Below, one piece after another: positions 49,553 through 58,466 of a stretch of 64,000 nt of DNA (the stretch's first letter is position 1; each line of letters begins with the position of its first letter). The stretch covers positions 62,001 through 126,000 of the forward strand of contig CALDYP010000026.1 of assembly GCA_937944445.1 (NCBI GenBank), given 5' to 3'. Origin of the DNA: an uncultured Anaerolineae bacterium. Its GTDB lineage: Bacteria; Chloroflexota; Anaerolineae; Aggregatilineales; Phototrophicaceae. The position numbers were made by a program, and so were the translations under genes. The notes under the pieces are model-generated. The model saw only the letters and a list, made by a program, of their open reading frames with translations, was not told where the DNA came from and ran no database searches.

Positions 49553-50626
49553 ATGTTTCAGCAGGAATTCTTGCTCATCCGTAACACGCCATTCGGCGAT
49601 CTGCAAATTCGCTACTACGGCATCATCATTGTGGTGGCGATGTTGGTGGCGGCCTACGTGGCAGCGCGGCTGGCGAAGCGGCGCGGCTATGACGCTGACC
49701 ATATCTGGGGTGGCCTGACGTGGGCGATCTTCCCCGGCATCATCGGCGCGCGCTTGTGGCATGTGTTCTTCCCTTCCGTGTCCGCTGTGGAACGCGGCTT
49801 CGACACGACCTACATGCTGACGAATTTCTTCGACACAACGAACGGGGCCATCGCCATCTGGAACGGCGGCTTGGGCATCTTCGGCGCGGTGCTGGGCGGC
49901 CTGCTGGGGGTGTGGCTGTATTGCAGCCCGCTGCACAACCGCGTGGCCTTCGCCAGCTTCGTTGTCTTCTACCCCTTCATCTTAGTGATCGACTTCCTCA
50001 GCTTCTTGATCGATTGGCCGCTGCGCAAGATCACTGGGCGCGAACTGCCTACTTTTAAGCTGCCACAGTTCACCACCACCTTCCCCGACAGCGGCATCCC
50101 GATGCTGCCGTGGCTGGACATCGCGGCGGTCGTGCTGCCGCTGGGGCAGGCGATTGGCCGCTGGGGCAACTTCGTCAACCAAGAGCTGTACGGCGCACCG
50201 ACTACCCTACCGTGGGGCATCTTAATCGACATCAACAACCGCGTTGCCCCCTACAACCTCATCGCTGACTATCCGCCAGACACACGCTTTCACCCTCTTT
50301 TCCTCTACGAAAGCCTCTGGAGCCTCGGCGCGTTTTTCGTCCTGCTCTACCTGTACAACCAGCAGCGCAACCGCTTCAAACCGGGCGACTTCTTCTTGAT
50401 CTATCTGATTCAGTACAGCGTTGTGCGCTTCTTTTTGGAGTTCCTGCGCGTGGAAGTGGCTACGATCGGCGCTACAGGCATCAACAGCTCACAGGCCACC
50501 AGCGCGATCCTGTTCGTCGTCGCGCTGGCGCTGTTCCTCATCCGTCGGCGCAGCGCCCCCCAGCAGTCCTACGACGAGGCGACGCCCATGCCCAGCACTA
50601 ACGCAGCGGCTGCTGCCCGCACCTAA
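49553..50626 (+). CDS. lgt: prolipoprotein diacylglyceryl transferase
   Basis: Transfers diacylglyceryl to the lipobox Cys of prolipoproteins. 357 residues with about seven helices. The Lgt signature GQAIGRWGNFVNQELYG (about 201-217) contains the catalytic Arg and Asn. The first helices have IRYYGIII and the arginine motif after GARLWHV. The C-terminal tail of about 40 Ala/Ser/Pro-rich residues is extra. It explains the lipobox of the NAGPA lipoprotein at 28.6 kb. A terminator follows. Confidence 0.95.
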   Translation: MFQQEFLLIRNTPFGDLQIRYYGIIIVVAMLVAAYVAARLAKRRGYDADHIWGGLTWAIFPGIIGARLWHVFFPSVSAVERGFDTTYMLTNFFDTTNGAIAIWNGGLGIFGAVLGGLLGVWLYCSPLHNRVAFASFVVFYPFILVIDFLSFLIDWPLRKITGRELPTFKLPQFTTTFPDSGIPMLPWLDIAAVVLPLGQAIGRWGNFVNQELYGAPTTLPWGILIDINNRVAPYNLIADYPPDTRFHPLFLYESLWSLGAFFVLLYLYNQQRNRFKPGDFFLIYLIQYSVVRFFLEFLRVEVATIGATGINSSQATSAILFVVALALFLIRRRSAPQQSYDEATPMPSTNAAAAART

Positions 50627-50636
50627 CCATAACCTG

Positions 50637-50663
50637 ACACCCGCCCCGCGCGGGTGTTCTTAT
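50637..50663 (+). terminator. terminator after lgt
   Basis: An 8-bp stem ACACCCGC / GCGGGTGT with a 5-base loop (50637-50657) followed by TCTTATT. Confidence 0.8.
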
Positions 50664-50732
50664 TTCAGATCTTTGTCATATTCGCTTAATGTGAAGTCCC
50701 TATACTGATAGCGTTTAATGACAAGGTCACCT

Positions 50733-51674
50733 ATGATCGAAACTGAGAACCTCACCAAAGTCTTCGACGATTTTTTGGCAGTTGACCGCGTGACGCTGCG
50801 CGTGAACCCGGGCGAGGTGTTGGCCGTGCTAGGGCCGAACGGCGCTGGCAAGACGACCACCGTCCGCATGCTCACCTCGATCCTCGCGCCCACATCGGGC
50901 CGCGCGGTCGTTGCAGGGTTCGACGTGGTAAAACAGCCCGAACAGGTGCGCGCTCACGTTGGCGTCTTGACGGAGCAGCACGGCCTCTACGAGCGCATGA
51001 AAGGCCTCGAATACCTCGACTTCTTCGGCGAGGTCTACCGCGTCCCCAAACAAACGCGCCGTGAGCGCGCCACGAACCTGATGAAACGCTTCGGCCTAGA
51101 GGACGCCATGCATCGGCGCGTCGGCGACTACAGCAAGGGCATGAAGCAGAAGCTGGCACTGGTGCGCGCTCTTTTGCACAACCCGCCCGTGCTGCTGCTG
51201 GATGAACCAACCTCGGCCATGGATCCGCTCAGCGCCAAGCAAGTCCGCGACGCGATTATAGAATTGCAGCGCGACGAACGCACGTTCCTCATCACCACCC
51301 ACAACCTAGCAGAAGCCCAGCAGCTCGCCAACCAGATCGCCATCATTCGGCATGGGCGCATCATCGCGCTCGGCACGTTTGACGAGTTAGCCCAGCAGTT
51401 CGGTGGGGAAACAATCGTTGAAATGCGCGTGGACGGCACACTCAACGGGGCGGCGAAAGACTTCGCCGACCTGATCACCGTTGTTGATCAAACCGAAGAC
51501 GCGCTGTACTTCCGCACCCCCTCGCCGCGCCAGACAAACCCGGACGTGCTGGCGCGCGCCGTGGGATTGGGGCTGCGCGTCGTCACCTTGTCACAGAAGA
51601 AACAATCGCTTGAGGACATCTACCTGCAAGTGGTGAAGGAAGACGAAACCCATGACCGCCATCACCAACCCTGA
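50733..51674 (+). CDS. ABC transporter ATP-binding protein (NatA-like)
   Basis: 313 residues from ATG 50733 (an in-frame ATG at 50718 is also possible). Walker A GPNGAGKTTTV (about 33-43), signature YSKGMKQKLALVRA (about 131-144), Walker B VLLLDEPTSAMDP and switch THNLAEA. The C-terminal regulatory extension (about 220-313) is characteristic of Na+ or drug exporters. It overlaps the permease gene by 23 bases. Confidence 0.93.
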   Translation: MIETENLTKVFDDFLAVDRVTLRVNPGEVLAVLGPNGAGKTTTVRMLTSILAPTSGRAVVAGFDVVKQPEQVRAHVGVLTEQHGLYERMKGLEYLDFFGEVYRVPKQTRRERATNLMKRFGLEDAMHRRVGDYSKGMKQKLALVRALLHNPPVLLLDEPTSAMDPLSAKQVRDAIIELQRDERTFLITTHNLAEAQQLANQIAIIRHGRIIALGTFDELAQQFGGETIVEMRVDGTLNGAAKDFADLITVVDQTEDALYFRTPSPRQTNPDVLARAVGLGLRVVTLSQKKQSLEDIYLQVVKEDETHDRHHQP

Positions 51675-53184
51675 GCCTGCCCGCCCCAGCTTACAGCGCA
51701 CCCTCGCCAACGCGCTCATCATCACCCGCCGCGAGGTGCGCGACAGCTTCCGCGATTGGCGCATCATCGTTCCCATCATCATCCTCACGTTCTTCTTTCC
51801 GTTCCTCGCGCAGAACGTGGCGGCCAGCTTCTCAAACTTCTTAGAAGGCTTCGGCGCGCAGATCATCGGCGAGCGCACCATCCCCTTCCTGCTCATGATC
51901 GTTGGCTTCTTCCCCATCTCGATTTCGCTCGTTATCGCGCTTGAGACATTCGTCGGCGAGAAAGAGCGCCGCAGCCTTGAGCCGCTGCTCAGCACCCCCC
52001 TCTCTAACACCGAGCTGTACATCGGCAAGACGCTGGCCGCCATGATTCCGCCGCTACTGGCCAGCTTCGGCGGGATGGTCGTCTACCTGCTCACGCTGTT
52101 AGGCGGCGAGCTGGCATGGCGTCCGCCTGCGATGCTCATCGTGCAGATCTTCATCCTGACGATCGTGCAAGCGCTGGTGATGGTCACCGGCGCGGTCGTC
52201 GTCAGCAGCCAGACGACCAGCACGCGCGCCGCCAACCTGCTGGCCAGTTTTATCATCATCCCCATGGCGCTGATCATCAACGGCGAGAGCGTCATCATGT
52301 TCCTCGCGCCCGATGCCAACTCACCGAACGGGATTGGGGCGTTGTGGGCCATTGCCGCCGGCATGATGCTGGTCGTGCTGCTGCTGCTGCGCATGGGCAA
52401 CGCCATCTTCAACCGTGAGGAACTGTTGGGGCGGATGATCGACCAGATCAGCCTCAGCGGGACACTGCGCAAGATGGGGCGCTACATCCTCGCAACCGAT
52501 GAAGCGGGCACGCCGCCGCGTAACCTGCTCGACTGGTATCGGCGCGGCATCGGCTTGTCGCTGTCGCGCCTGCGCGTTCCGCTCTTCTTGAGCGCGGCCG
52601 TGTTCGCCGCGGCGTTTGGGGTGGGTATGTTCGTCGGGACGCTGCCCGAGCTGCGCCTGCCTCTGCCAAGCGCCACGCTGTTTGAGGCCGCCCTCACCAA
52701 CTTACGACAAGACAACTCGGTCATTAACAATCTATTCGGCAGCTACCTCGGCTCCAACATCCAGCGCGCCTACTTTACCTCGGTCTTTACCGACAGCCTG
52801 CGCGTGCTGGCGTTGGGGGTGATTCTCTCAACCTTTAGCTTCGGCGTGGCAGCGTTCATCGTGATGCCTTTTACCTACGTGATCGCAGGCTATGTGCTAA
52901 TGCAGTTTTTGCTCGCAGGCTATGGAACAGAGCTGTTCCTGACGGCGTTTGTGCCGCACAACATCGTGAAGATCCCCGTTGCGATCCTCGCCACGGCAGC
53001 CCTGTTTCGGCTCGGCGCGGTCGTCACACGCCCGCCGCGCTCGCACACGCTCGGCCATGCATGGATCGTCGCGTTCGGCGACATGGTGAAAGTGAGCCTC
53101 GGCGTCGTCATCCCGGGCTTGTTTGTGGCGGCTCTGTTAGAGGTGACGCTCACTCCGTGGCTGCTGCTCAACCTGCTGAGTTAA
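51652..53184 (+). CDS. ABC-2 permease fused to a SpoIIM-type domain
   Basis: 510 residues. N-terminal half (about 20-260): ABC-2 permease with cytosolic loop ALETFVGEKERRSLEPLLSTPLSNTELYIGK and five to six helices. C-terminal half (about 300-510): further helices with PHNIVKIPVAILATAALFRLG, the SpoIIM-like PHG-[IV]-x-E-[IL]-P-A pattern. The fusion joins an exporter permease to a domain known in sporulation and membrane remodelling. With the NatA-like ATPase this is a complete exporter. Substrate unknown. Confidence 0.78.
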   Translation: MTAITNPEPARPSLQRTLANALIITRREVRDSFRDWRIIVPIIILTFFFPFLAQNVAASFSNFLEGFGAQIIGERTIPFLLMIVGFFPISISLVIALETFVGEKERRSLEPLLSTPLSNTELYIGKTLAAMIPPLLASFGGMVVYLLTLLGGELAWRPPAMLIVQIFILTIVQALVMVTGAVVVSSQTTSTRAANLLASFIIIPMALIINGESVIMFLAPDANSPNGIGALWAIAAGMMLVVLLLLRMGNAIFNREELLGRMIDQISLSGTLRKMGRYILATDEAGTPPRNLLDWYRRGIGLSLSRLRVPLFLSAAVFAAAFGVGMFVGTLPELRLPLPSATLFEAALTNLRQDNSVINNLFGSYLGSNIQRAYFTSVFTDSLRVLALGVILSTFSFGVAAFIVMPFTYVIAGYVLMQFLLAGYGTELFLTAFVPHNIVKIPVAILATAALFRLGAVVTRPPRSHTLGHAWIVAFGDMVKVSLGVVIPGLFVAALLEVTLTPWLLLNLLS

Positions 53185-53210
53185 ACACGGTTAAGAAAAC
53201 GCGCTATAAT
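53181..53210 (+). promoter_or_regulatory. promoter for the MBL-fold gene
   Basis: TTAAAC (53181-53186), 18 bases, TATAAT (53205-53210), 51 bases before the ATG. The -10 is perfect; the -35 is moderate. Confidence 0.5.
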
Positions 53211-53261
53211 TTAGTAGATATGTGTATTCCGCGCTCAATCCCGTGAAAGCCTGACGATTCA

Positions 53262-54020
53262 ATGGCTAGAGTCACCATTTTAGGTTCGGCAGCAGCAGTC
53301 AACGATGCCACCCACGACTACACTCATTTTCTGCTAGAAAGCCAGAAAGACACGCCGATCCTTGTCGATGCCGGCAGCAACCCGCTCGGCAAGATTAAAA
53401 ACCTCGGCATCGACGACGAGAACTTACAGGACATCATCCTCACCCACTTCCACAGCGATCACGTCGGCGGCATCCCCAACATGATGATGCACATGTGGCT
53501 GCTAGGGCGGCGCGCGCCGCTGCGCATCTACGGCATCCACCACTGCATCCACCGCGTTGAGAACATGATGGAAGCCTACGGTTGGGCCGAGTGGCCGAAC
53601 TTCTTCCCCGTGTCGTTCCACCGCGTGAGCGAGCGCGACAACGCGCCCGTGCTGGAAAACAAGGACTTCCTTATCACGGCCTTCCCCGTGACGCACTTCA
53701 TCCCGACGATCGGCCTGCGCATCTATGACAAACACAGCCAAACCACCCTCGGCTACAGCTGCGACACAGAACCCTGCGACGGCGTGCGGCGCATTGCCAA
53801 AGGCGTAGACGTGCTGCTGCACGAGGCAGCCGGCCCCCCACCCGGCCACAGCACTGCCCAGCAAGCCGGCCAAATCGCCACCGAGGGCGGCGCAAAACAG
53901 CTCTGGCTGATTCACTATCAGGTGTGGAACGTTGACCCAGCCCCACTCGTCCAAGAAGCCAGCCGCACCTTCAACGGGCCGATCGCGCTGTGCAAAGACT
54001 TCGACGTGTTTGAGTTCTAG
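53262..54020 (+). CDS. metallo-beta-lactamase-fold hydrolase (RNase Z-like)
   Basis: 252 residues. Metal motif THFHSDHVGG (about 61-70), a second His in FPVTHFIP (about 148), Asp in GYSCDTEP (about 171) and a C-terminal His in WLIHYQVW. The segment GHSTAQQAGQIATEGGAKQLWLIHY is typical of the RNase Z/arylsulfatase-like MBL subgroup. The RNase Z exosite arm is not obvious, so function is only broad. Its stop codon is part of a tandem duplication that also carries the stop of the convergent M1 peptidase gene. Confidence 0.82.
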   Translation: MARVTILGSAAAVNDATHDYTHFLLESQKDTPILVDAGSNPLGKIKNLGIDDENLQDIILTHFHSDHVGGIPNMMMHMWLLGRRAPLRIYGIHHCIHRVENMMEAYGWAEWPNFFPVSFHRVSERDNAPVLENKDFLITAFPVTHFIPTIGLRIYDKHSQTTLGYSCDTEPCDGVRRIAKGVDVLLHEAAGPPPGHSTAQQAGQIATEGGAKQLWLIHYQVWNVDPAPLVQEASRTFNGPIALCKDFDVFEF

Positions 54021-54032
54021 CGCGTTTGAGTT

Positions 54033-55445
54033 CTAACTTGAAAAGCGCACCGTCGGCGTGCGCGGCTCATACAACCACTGACGAAAGAACGCGCCTAGAT
54101 CAAGCCCGCTGGTTGCCTCAACGCTGGCGATGAAATCGGCAATGCTGGCGTTGCCGTAGGCGTAGCGCTGATAGTACTCACGAATCGCGCGGAAGAACAC
54201 TTCATCGCCCAACAGTTGGCGCAGCGCGTGCAGCGTCCACGCCCCGCGAACATAGACCAGCCCGTGGAAGAGCTGCTGCGCCCCCGGGTCGCCAATGCGC
54301 ACCTCACGCTGCTGGTCGCCGGGTTGAGAGATCATTGCATAGTAATTTTCCATCAAGCGCTGAAACGCCGCTGGCCCGTCGGTGTGCTCCACCCACAACG
54401 CCGCAAAGTAAGTAGCAAAGCCTTCGTTCAGCCAGATGTCGCGCCAATGCTGCACGCTGACGCTGTTGCCAAACCATTGATGCACCATCTCATGGGCGAT
54501 GATGTCGTTGACTGTCGGGCGGGGTATCCGTGCGATGTCGCGCGGGAAGAGGGAGAGCGTTTGCGTCTCAAGCGCAAATGGAAAGTTAGCCCGCGCCACC
54601 ACCGCCCCGTACACGTCGAACGGGTACGGCCCAATCAGCGACTCGTAGAAGTCCAGCATCGCTGCCTGAACCTCAAAGATCTCTTCAAGGCGTGGCGCTG
54701 ATTCTGTCGGGAAGTAGTTGCGAATCGGCACGCCACCTACAGATTGGCTCTCCACCACCACAAAATCAGTGATGTTCACCGTGGCGAGGTAAGTCGCCAT
54801 CGGCTGCGCCATGTGCCAGACGTAAGTTGCCGCGGTTGGTTCATAGCGCGTGTCGATCAGCACGCCGTTGGCCGCCGCAAGGTTGCCCGCTGGCACGCGA
54901 ATTGTGAACGTGAAGGTGGCTTTGTCCAGTGGGTGATCGTTTGAAGGGAACCACGTCGCCGCGCCGTCCGGCTGGCTGGCCACAAACACGCCCGTCGGGT
55001 AGTGCTGCCAGCCCGCGCCGAAGCCATCGCGCTGGTCTGCTTGAAAGCGCCCTGCGTAACGCACGCGAACTTGCGCCTGCTCAGTGCTGAGGATGGGACG
55101 AACGGGCGTCACGACCAGTTCACCCGCGCGCCGTTCGAAGGCCGCAGGCGCGCCGTTCACCTCCAGCGCGCTGATCTCTGGGCCACTGAAGTCTAGGTGG
55201 AACTGCTCCAGCGTGGCCAGCGCTTGCAGGTCAATCGTCACAACCGCGCGCACCGTCTGCTGCGCCAGCGCCACATCTAGCTCGATGTCGTAGTGCAGCA
55301 CGTCGTAGCCGCTGTTGCCCATCAATGGGAAATACGGGTCACCGATTCCTGCTGGGTCGCTCAGCGCGGCGACGGGCCACACAGCCCCCAAGACGACGAT
55401 CCACCACAGCCGCAGCCCCCACACGCGCATAACTTTCCCCTTCAC
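54033..55445 (-). CDS. secreted M1-family metallopeptidase
   Basis: 470 residues with a signal peptide (about 1-30; ATG 55430 is an alternative start). Zn motif HEMVHQWFGN followed 18 residues later by the Glu in NEGFATYF. The exopeptidase GAMEN loop is altered to FALETQT, a pattern seen in secreted M1 peptidases. The N-terminal saddle domain is present (GYDVLHYDIELDV); the C-terminal ERAP-type domain is short. Removes amino acids from extracellular peptides or acts as a small-substrate aminopeptidase. Confidence 0.88.
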   Translation of the reverse strand: MKGKVMRVWGLRLWWIVVLGAVWPVAALSDPAGIGDPYFPLMGNSGYDVLHYDIELDVALAQQTVRAVVTIDLQALATLEQFHLDFSGPEISALEVNGAPAAFERRAGELVVTPVRPILSTEQAQVRVRYAGRFQADQRDGFGAGWQHYPTGVFVASQPDGAATWFPSNDHPLDKATFTFTIRVPAGNLAAANGVLIDTRYEPTAATYVWHMAQPMATYLATVNITDFVVVESQSVGGVPIRNYFPTESAPRLEEIFEVQAAMLDFYESLIGPYPFDVYGAVVARANFPFALETQTLSLFPRDIARIPRPTVNDIIAHEMVHQWFGNSVSVQHWRDIWLNEGFATYFAALWVEHTDGPAAFQRLMENYYAMISQPGDQQREVRIGDPGAQQLFHGLVYVRGAWTLHALRQLLGDEVFFRAIREYYQRYAYGNASIADFIASVEATSGLDLGAFFRQWLYEPRTPTVRFSS

Positions 55446-55496
55446 ATCAGCGCCGTTCTGCGTTTAGTGTATTGCAGTTTGACAAGGATGAGAACC

Positions 55497-56246
55497 ATGC
55501 ACCTACCGCGTTATGACTATGGCCGCCGTCGCAGCCTCTTCACGCCCCTGCTCTACGTGGGGTGCGGCGCAGGCCTGTTGGGAGTGTGCGCCGCGGTGAT
55601 CGTCGTGGCGCTCTTGGTGCTGCCGAACCCGCAGAGCTTCGCGCTGCAAGTGTTGGGCTTTCGCAGCGCCGGACAGACGGAAGCGGTGTTTGCCGATCAA
55701 ACCGCGCGGGCTGCGCCAGCGCTGGCGCAGCCTGCCCCCGTCAGCCAGATCATCGTGGACATCCCACAGGTCGGCCAGCAGGCCCTGACGCTCGATGGCG
55801 CGCGGATCCAAGCAGCAGTAGGGCTTGACCCGCAAACCGCGCAAACCGTGCTGCAAGCGCAAACGAACGAGGCCGGCCTGCTGGCGCTGTGCCAGCAGTA
55901 CAGCACCCTGTGCGCAGAGGGCAACGGGCAGGTGCGCGGCGTACGCTTCGATTTGCGCCCGAATGGCCTGATCGTGTTCGGGGAGGTGCTCGTCCCCGGC
56001 TTGAACACGTGGCAGCCCGTCGGGGTCGTGTTCCAGCAGGTCGGGCGGCGTTTGGGCGTCGTTGGCGTAGACGTGAACGGGATGCTGCTGGTCAACCCGC
56101 CTGCGCCCTACAACGCGCTCATCGCGGAAGCCGAGGAAGTGGTCAACGGCTTAATCGGCACGCTCAGCGCCAGCGTCGACGGCACAGCCTACACCGTGCA
56201 GGAAATTTACCTCGACGACGACCGTTTAACGCTTACGCTGCGCTGA
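55497..56246 (+). CDS. membrane-anchored protein of unknown function
   Basis: 249 residues from ATG 55497; AAGGAT lies 9 bases upstream and the ATG at 55488 is an alternative. A basic N-terminus, one helix (about 17-40; PLLYVGCGAGLLGVCAAVIVVALLVL) and an extracytoplasmic domain of about 190 residues without a recognised family. It includes repeated hydrophobic strands (VRFDLRPNGLIVFGEVLV, VGVVFQQVGRRLGVVGV). Divergent from the M1 peptidase. No function assigned. Confidence 0.65.
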   Translation: MHLPRYDYGRRRSLFTPLLYVGCGAGLLGVCAAVIVVALLVLPNPQSFALQVLGFRSAGQTEAVFADQTARAAPALAQPAPVSQIIVDIPQVGQQALTLDGARIQAAVGLDPQTAQTVLQAQTNEAGLLALCQQYSTLCAEGNGQVRGVRFDLRPNGLIVFGEVLVPGLNTWQPVGVVFQQVGRRLGVVGVDVNGMLLVNPPAPYNALIAEAEEVVNGLIGTLSASVDGTAYTVQEIYLDDDRLTLTLR

Positions 56247-56259
56247 CAAGAGGCCTACA

Positions 56260-56622
56260 ATGACGCTAAAATATGGCCTAGCAGTCGAAAAATGGGATGA
56301 GGCCGTGGCGGAAATCCGCGCCATTTTGCAGCAAGCAGCCCGCGAGCGCCGCTATCTGACCTACGGGGAGGTGACACAGGCGATGCTAAGCGTGCGAGCA
56401 CACCCGGGCGCGTATGTGTTCACAGCGATGCTGCGCGAGGCGTGTCATCAGGAAGAACGCGAGACGGGCGTTCAACTTTGCGCGCTGGTCGTAGCCAAAG
56501 CGACTGGCAGGCCGGGCGCGGGTTACTTCCGCATGATGCCGTGTTCAGGTGACCTAGACGACTGCTGGCGCGCGGAAGCTGAAGCCGCCTTCAATTACTA
56601 TCGAGAGACGAGCGACGCATGA
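56260..56622 (+). CDS. conserved hypothetical protein
   Basis: 120 residues resembling a small conserved bacterial family with the pattern ILQQAARERRYLTYGEVTQAM and CALVVAKATGRPGAGYFRM. The function of that family is unknown to me. The overlap of its stop with the rmlD ATG (56619) suggests co-translation with the glycan cluster. A link to nucleic acids or restriction biology has been suggested by its context elsewhere, but nothing here supports it. Confidence 0.6.
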   Translation: MTLKYGLAVEKWDEAVAEIRAILQQAARERRYLTYGEVTQAMLSVRAHPGAYVFTAMLREACHQEERETGVQLCALVVAKATGRPGAGYFRMMPCSGDLDDCWRAEAEAAFNYYRETSDA

Positions 56623-57482
56623 AGATTCTCATCACTGGGGCCAACGGTCGGCTGGGCAGCGCCCTGTGCGACCGCCTAGCCGGGACATATCGCGTGATCC
56701 CCCTCGTTGGCGAGGAAGCGCCCGGCGTACACGTCGAGCTGACACGCTGGGGCGAGGTGCACCGTGCTGTTGAGCACTTCGAACCAGACTTCATTGTTCA
56801 CACTGCCGCATGGACAGACGTCGACGGCTGCGCGCGTGACCCGCAGCGCGCGCTCCACGTGAACGGATTGGGCACACAGTACCTTGCAGCCGCCAGCGGC
56901 GCGCGCGGCGTTCCGATGCTCTACGTCAGCAGCAATGAAGTGTTCGACGGAACCAGCGCGCAGCCCTACCGCGAGTATGACCCCACTCGCCCTGCCAACC
57001 CCTACGGCTACAGCAAATGGGTCGGTGAGCAGGCGCTCATCCGCCACAACCCGCAACACATGATTGTGCGCACCGCGTGGCTGTTCGCCCACGGCGGGCG
57101 GAACTTCGTCCAGACCATCCTGAACGCCGCCCGCGCAGGCCAGCCCCTGCGTGTGGTGCGCGATGAGGTCAGCAACCCCACCTATGCCGACGACCTCGCG
57201 GATGCCATCGTCCAGTTGATCGGCACACGCTGCTGGGGAACCTACCACCTGACCAACAGCGGCGCGGCCAGCCGCTTCACCTTCGCGCAAGCAGTCCTAG
57301 AAGCAGCAGGCATCAACGTCCCGCTTGAGCCGATCACGCTGAAGGAGTGGCTGCGCCCCAGCACGCCGCCCCCTCATGCGGCGTTGGCGAACGTCGCAGC
57401 GGCTGCGCTGGGGGTTACGCTTCGCCCATGGCAAGAGGCGCTGCGCGCTTTCATTCAACGAGAAGCTGAACAACATGCCTGA
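56619..57482 (+). CDS. rmlD: dTDP-4-dehydrorhamnose reductase
   Basis: Last step of dTDP-L-rhamnose synthesis. 287 residues. NAD(P) loop ITGANGRLGSAL (about 4-15), the TDVDGC segment, SSNEVFDGT and YGYSKWVGE (Tyr-x3-Lys), and RTAWLFAHGGRNFVQTIL, all diagnostic of RmlD. ATGA overlap with the preceding gene; the GT2 start overlaps its end. Heads the glycan cluster. Confidence 0.94.
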   Translation: MKILITGANGRLGSALCDRLAGTYRVIPLVGEEAPGVHVELTRWGEVHRAVEHFEPDFIVHTAAWTDVDGCARDPQRALHVNGLGTQYLAAASGARGVPMLYVSSNEVFDGTSAQPYREYDPTRPANPYGYSKWVGEQALIRHNPQHMIVRTAWLFAHGGRNFVQTILNAARAGQPLRVVRDEVSNPTYADDLADAIVQLIGTRCWGTYHLTNSGAASRFTFAQAVLEAAGINVPLEPITLKEWLRPSTPPPHAALANVAAAALGVTLRPWQEALRAFIQREAEQHA

Positions 57483-58428
57483 GCCGCTACTCTCCGTCGT
57501 GATCCCGAATTGGAACGGCGAGCGCTTCCTGCGCACCTGCCTCGACGCGCTCCGCCGCCAAACGCACCCCGCGCTGGAGGTCATCGTAGTAGACAACGCC
57601 TCCAGCGACGGCTCACAAGCGCTGCTGCGCGCTGAATACCCAGACGTGACGCTCATCGCGCTGCCGAGCAACCGCGGCTTCACCGGCGCATGCAACGCAG
57701 GCATGGCGCGCGCACAAGGCGAGTTCATCAGCCTGCTGAACAACGACACCGAGGTCACCCCACAGTGGGCGGCAGCCATCGTAGACGCCTTCCACCGTCA
57801 CCCTGAGGTGGGCATCGTCGCCAGCAAGATGCTGCTGTTCGACCAGCGCGACACGTTCCACACCGCCGGTGACGGCTTCCGCACGGATGGCACAGCCTAC
57901 AACCGCGGCGTTTGGGAGAAGGACACCGGCCAGTACGATGAAGAAGCGTTCGTATTCAGCGCCTGCGGGGGATCTTCAGCCTATCGCCGCGCGATGCTCG
58001 ACCAAATCGGGCTGCTGGACGACGATTTTTTCTTCTCATTGGAGGATGTTGATCTGGCGTGGCGCGCGCAGCTTACGGGCTGGCGCACACTTTACACCCC
58101 CCATGCCGTCGTTTATCATCACCTGTCTGCAACAGGCGGCGGCGTGACGGCCAGCTTTTACGACGGGCGCAACGCGCTTTATTTGCTGGCAAAGAATTTA
58201 CCAAACGAACTATGGCGCAAACATCGCCGCTGCATCGTGCAGCGCCAAGTGCAGTTTGCGTGGGAGGCGCTGCGAGCGTGGCGCGGGGCAGCCGCACGGG
58301 CGCGCCTGCGGGGGATGCTAGTCGGTTTGCTTACTCTGCCCCGCATGTTCGCCAAGCGGCGCGCTGTCCAAGCGCAGCGCACGGTGTCGATTGACTATCT
58401 TGAGTCGATGCTGACTCCAACTTGTTGA
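57475..58428 (+). CDS. GT2-family glycosyltransferase (rhamnosyltransferase-like)
   Basis: 317 residues from ATG 57475, overlapping rmlD by 8 bases. GT-A fold with VVIPNWNGERFL, the VDNASSDGS motif, LLNNDTEV (metal-binding D-x-D position occupied by N-D-T) and the C-terminal acceptor motif SLEDVDLAWRAQLTGWR. This is the WbbL-like group that often transfers rhamnose from dTDP-rhamnose, which fits rmlD next door. Acceptor unknown. The last 65 residues are basic. Confidence 0.88.
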   Translation: MPEPLLSVVIPNWNGERFLRTCLDALRRQTHPALEVIVVDNASSDGSQALLRAEYPDVTLIALPSNRGFTGACNAGMARAQGEFISLLNNDTEVTPQWAAAIVDAFHRHPEVGIVASKMLLFDQRDTFHTAGDGFRTDGTAYNRGVWEKDTGQYDEEAFVFSACGGSSAYRRAMLDQIGLLDDDFFFSLEDVDLAWRAQLTGWRTLYTPHAVVYHHLSATGGGVTASFYDGRNALYLLAKNLPNELWRKHRRCIVQRQVQFAWEALRAWRGAAARARLRGMLVGLLTLPRMFAKRRAVQAQRTVSIDYLESMLTPTC

Positions 58429-58466
58429 GCAGAGCCTATGTTCTCACACTCGGGCGGAGTTGTCCT

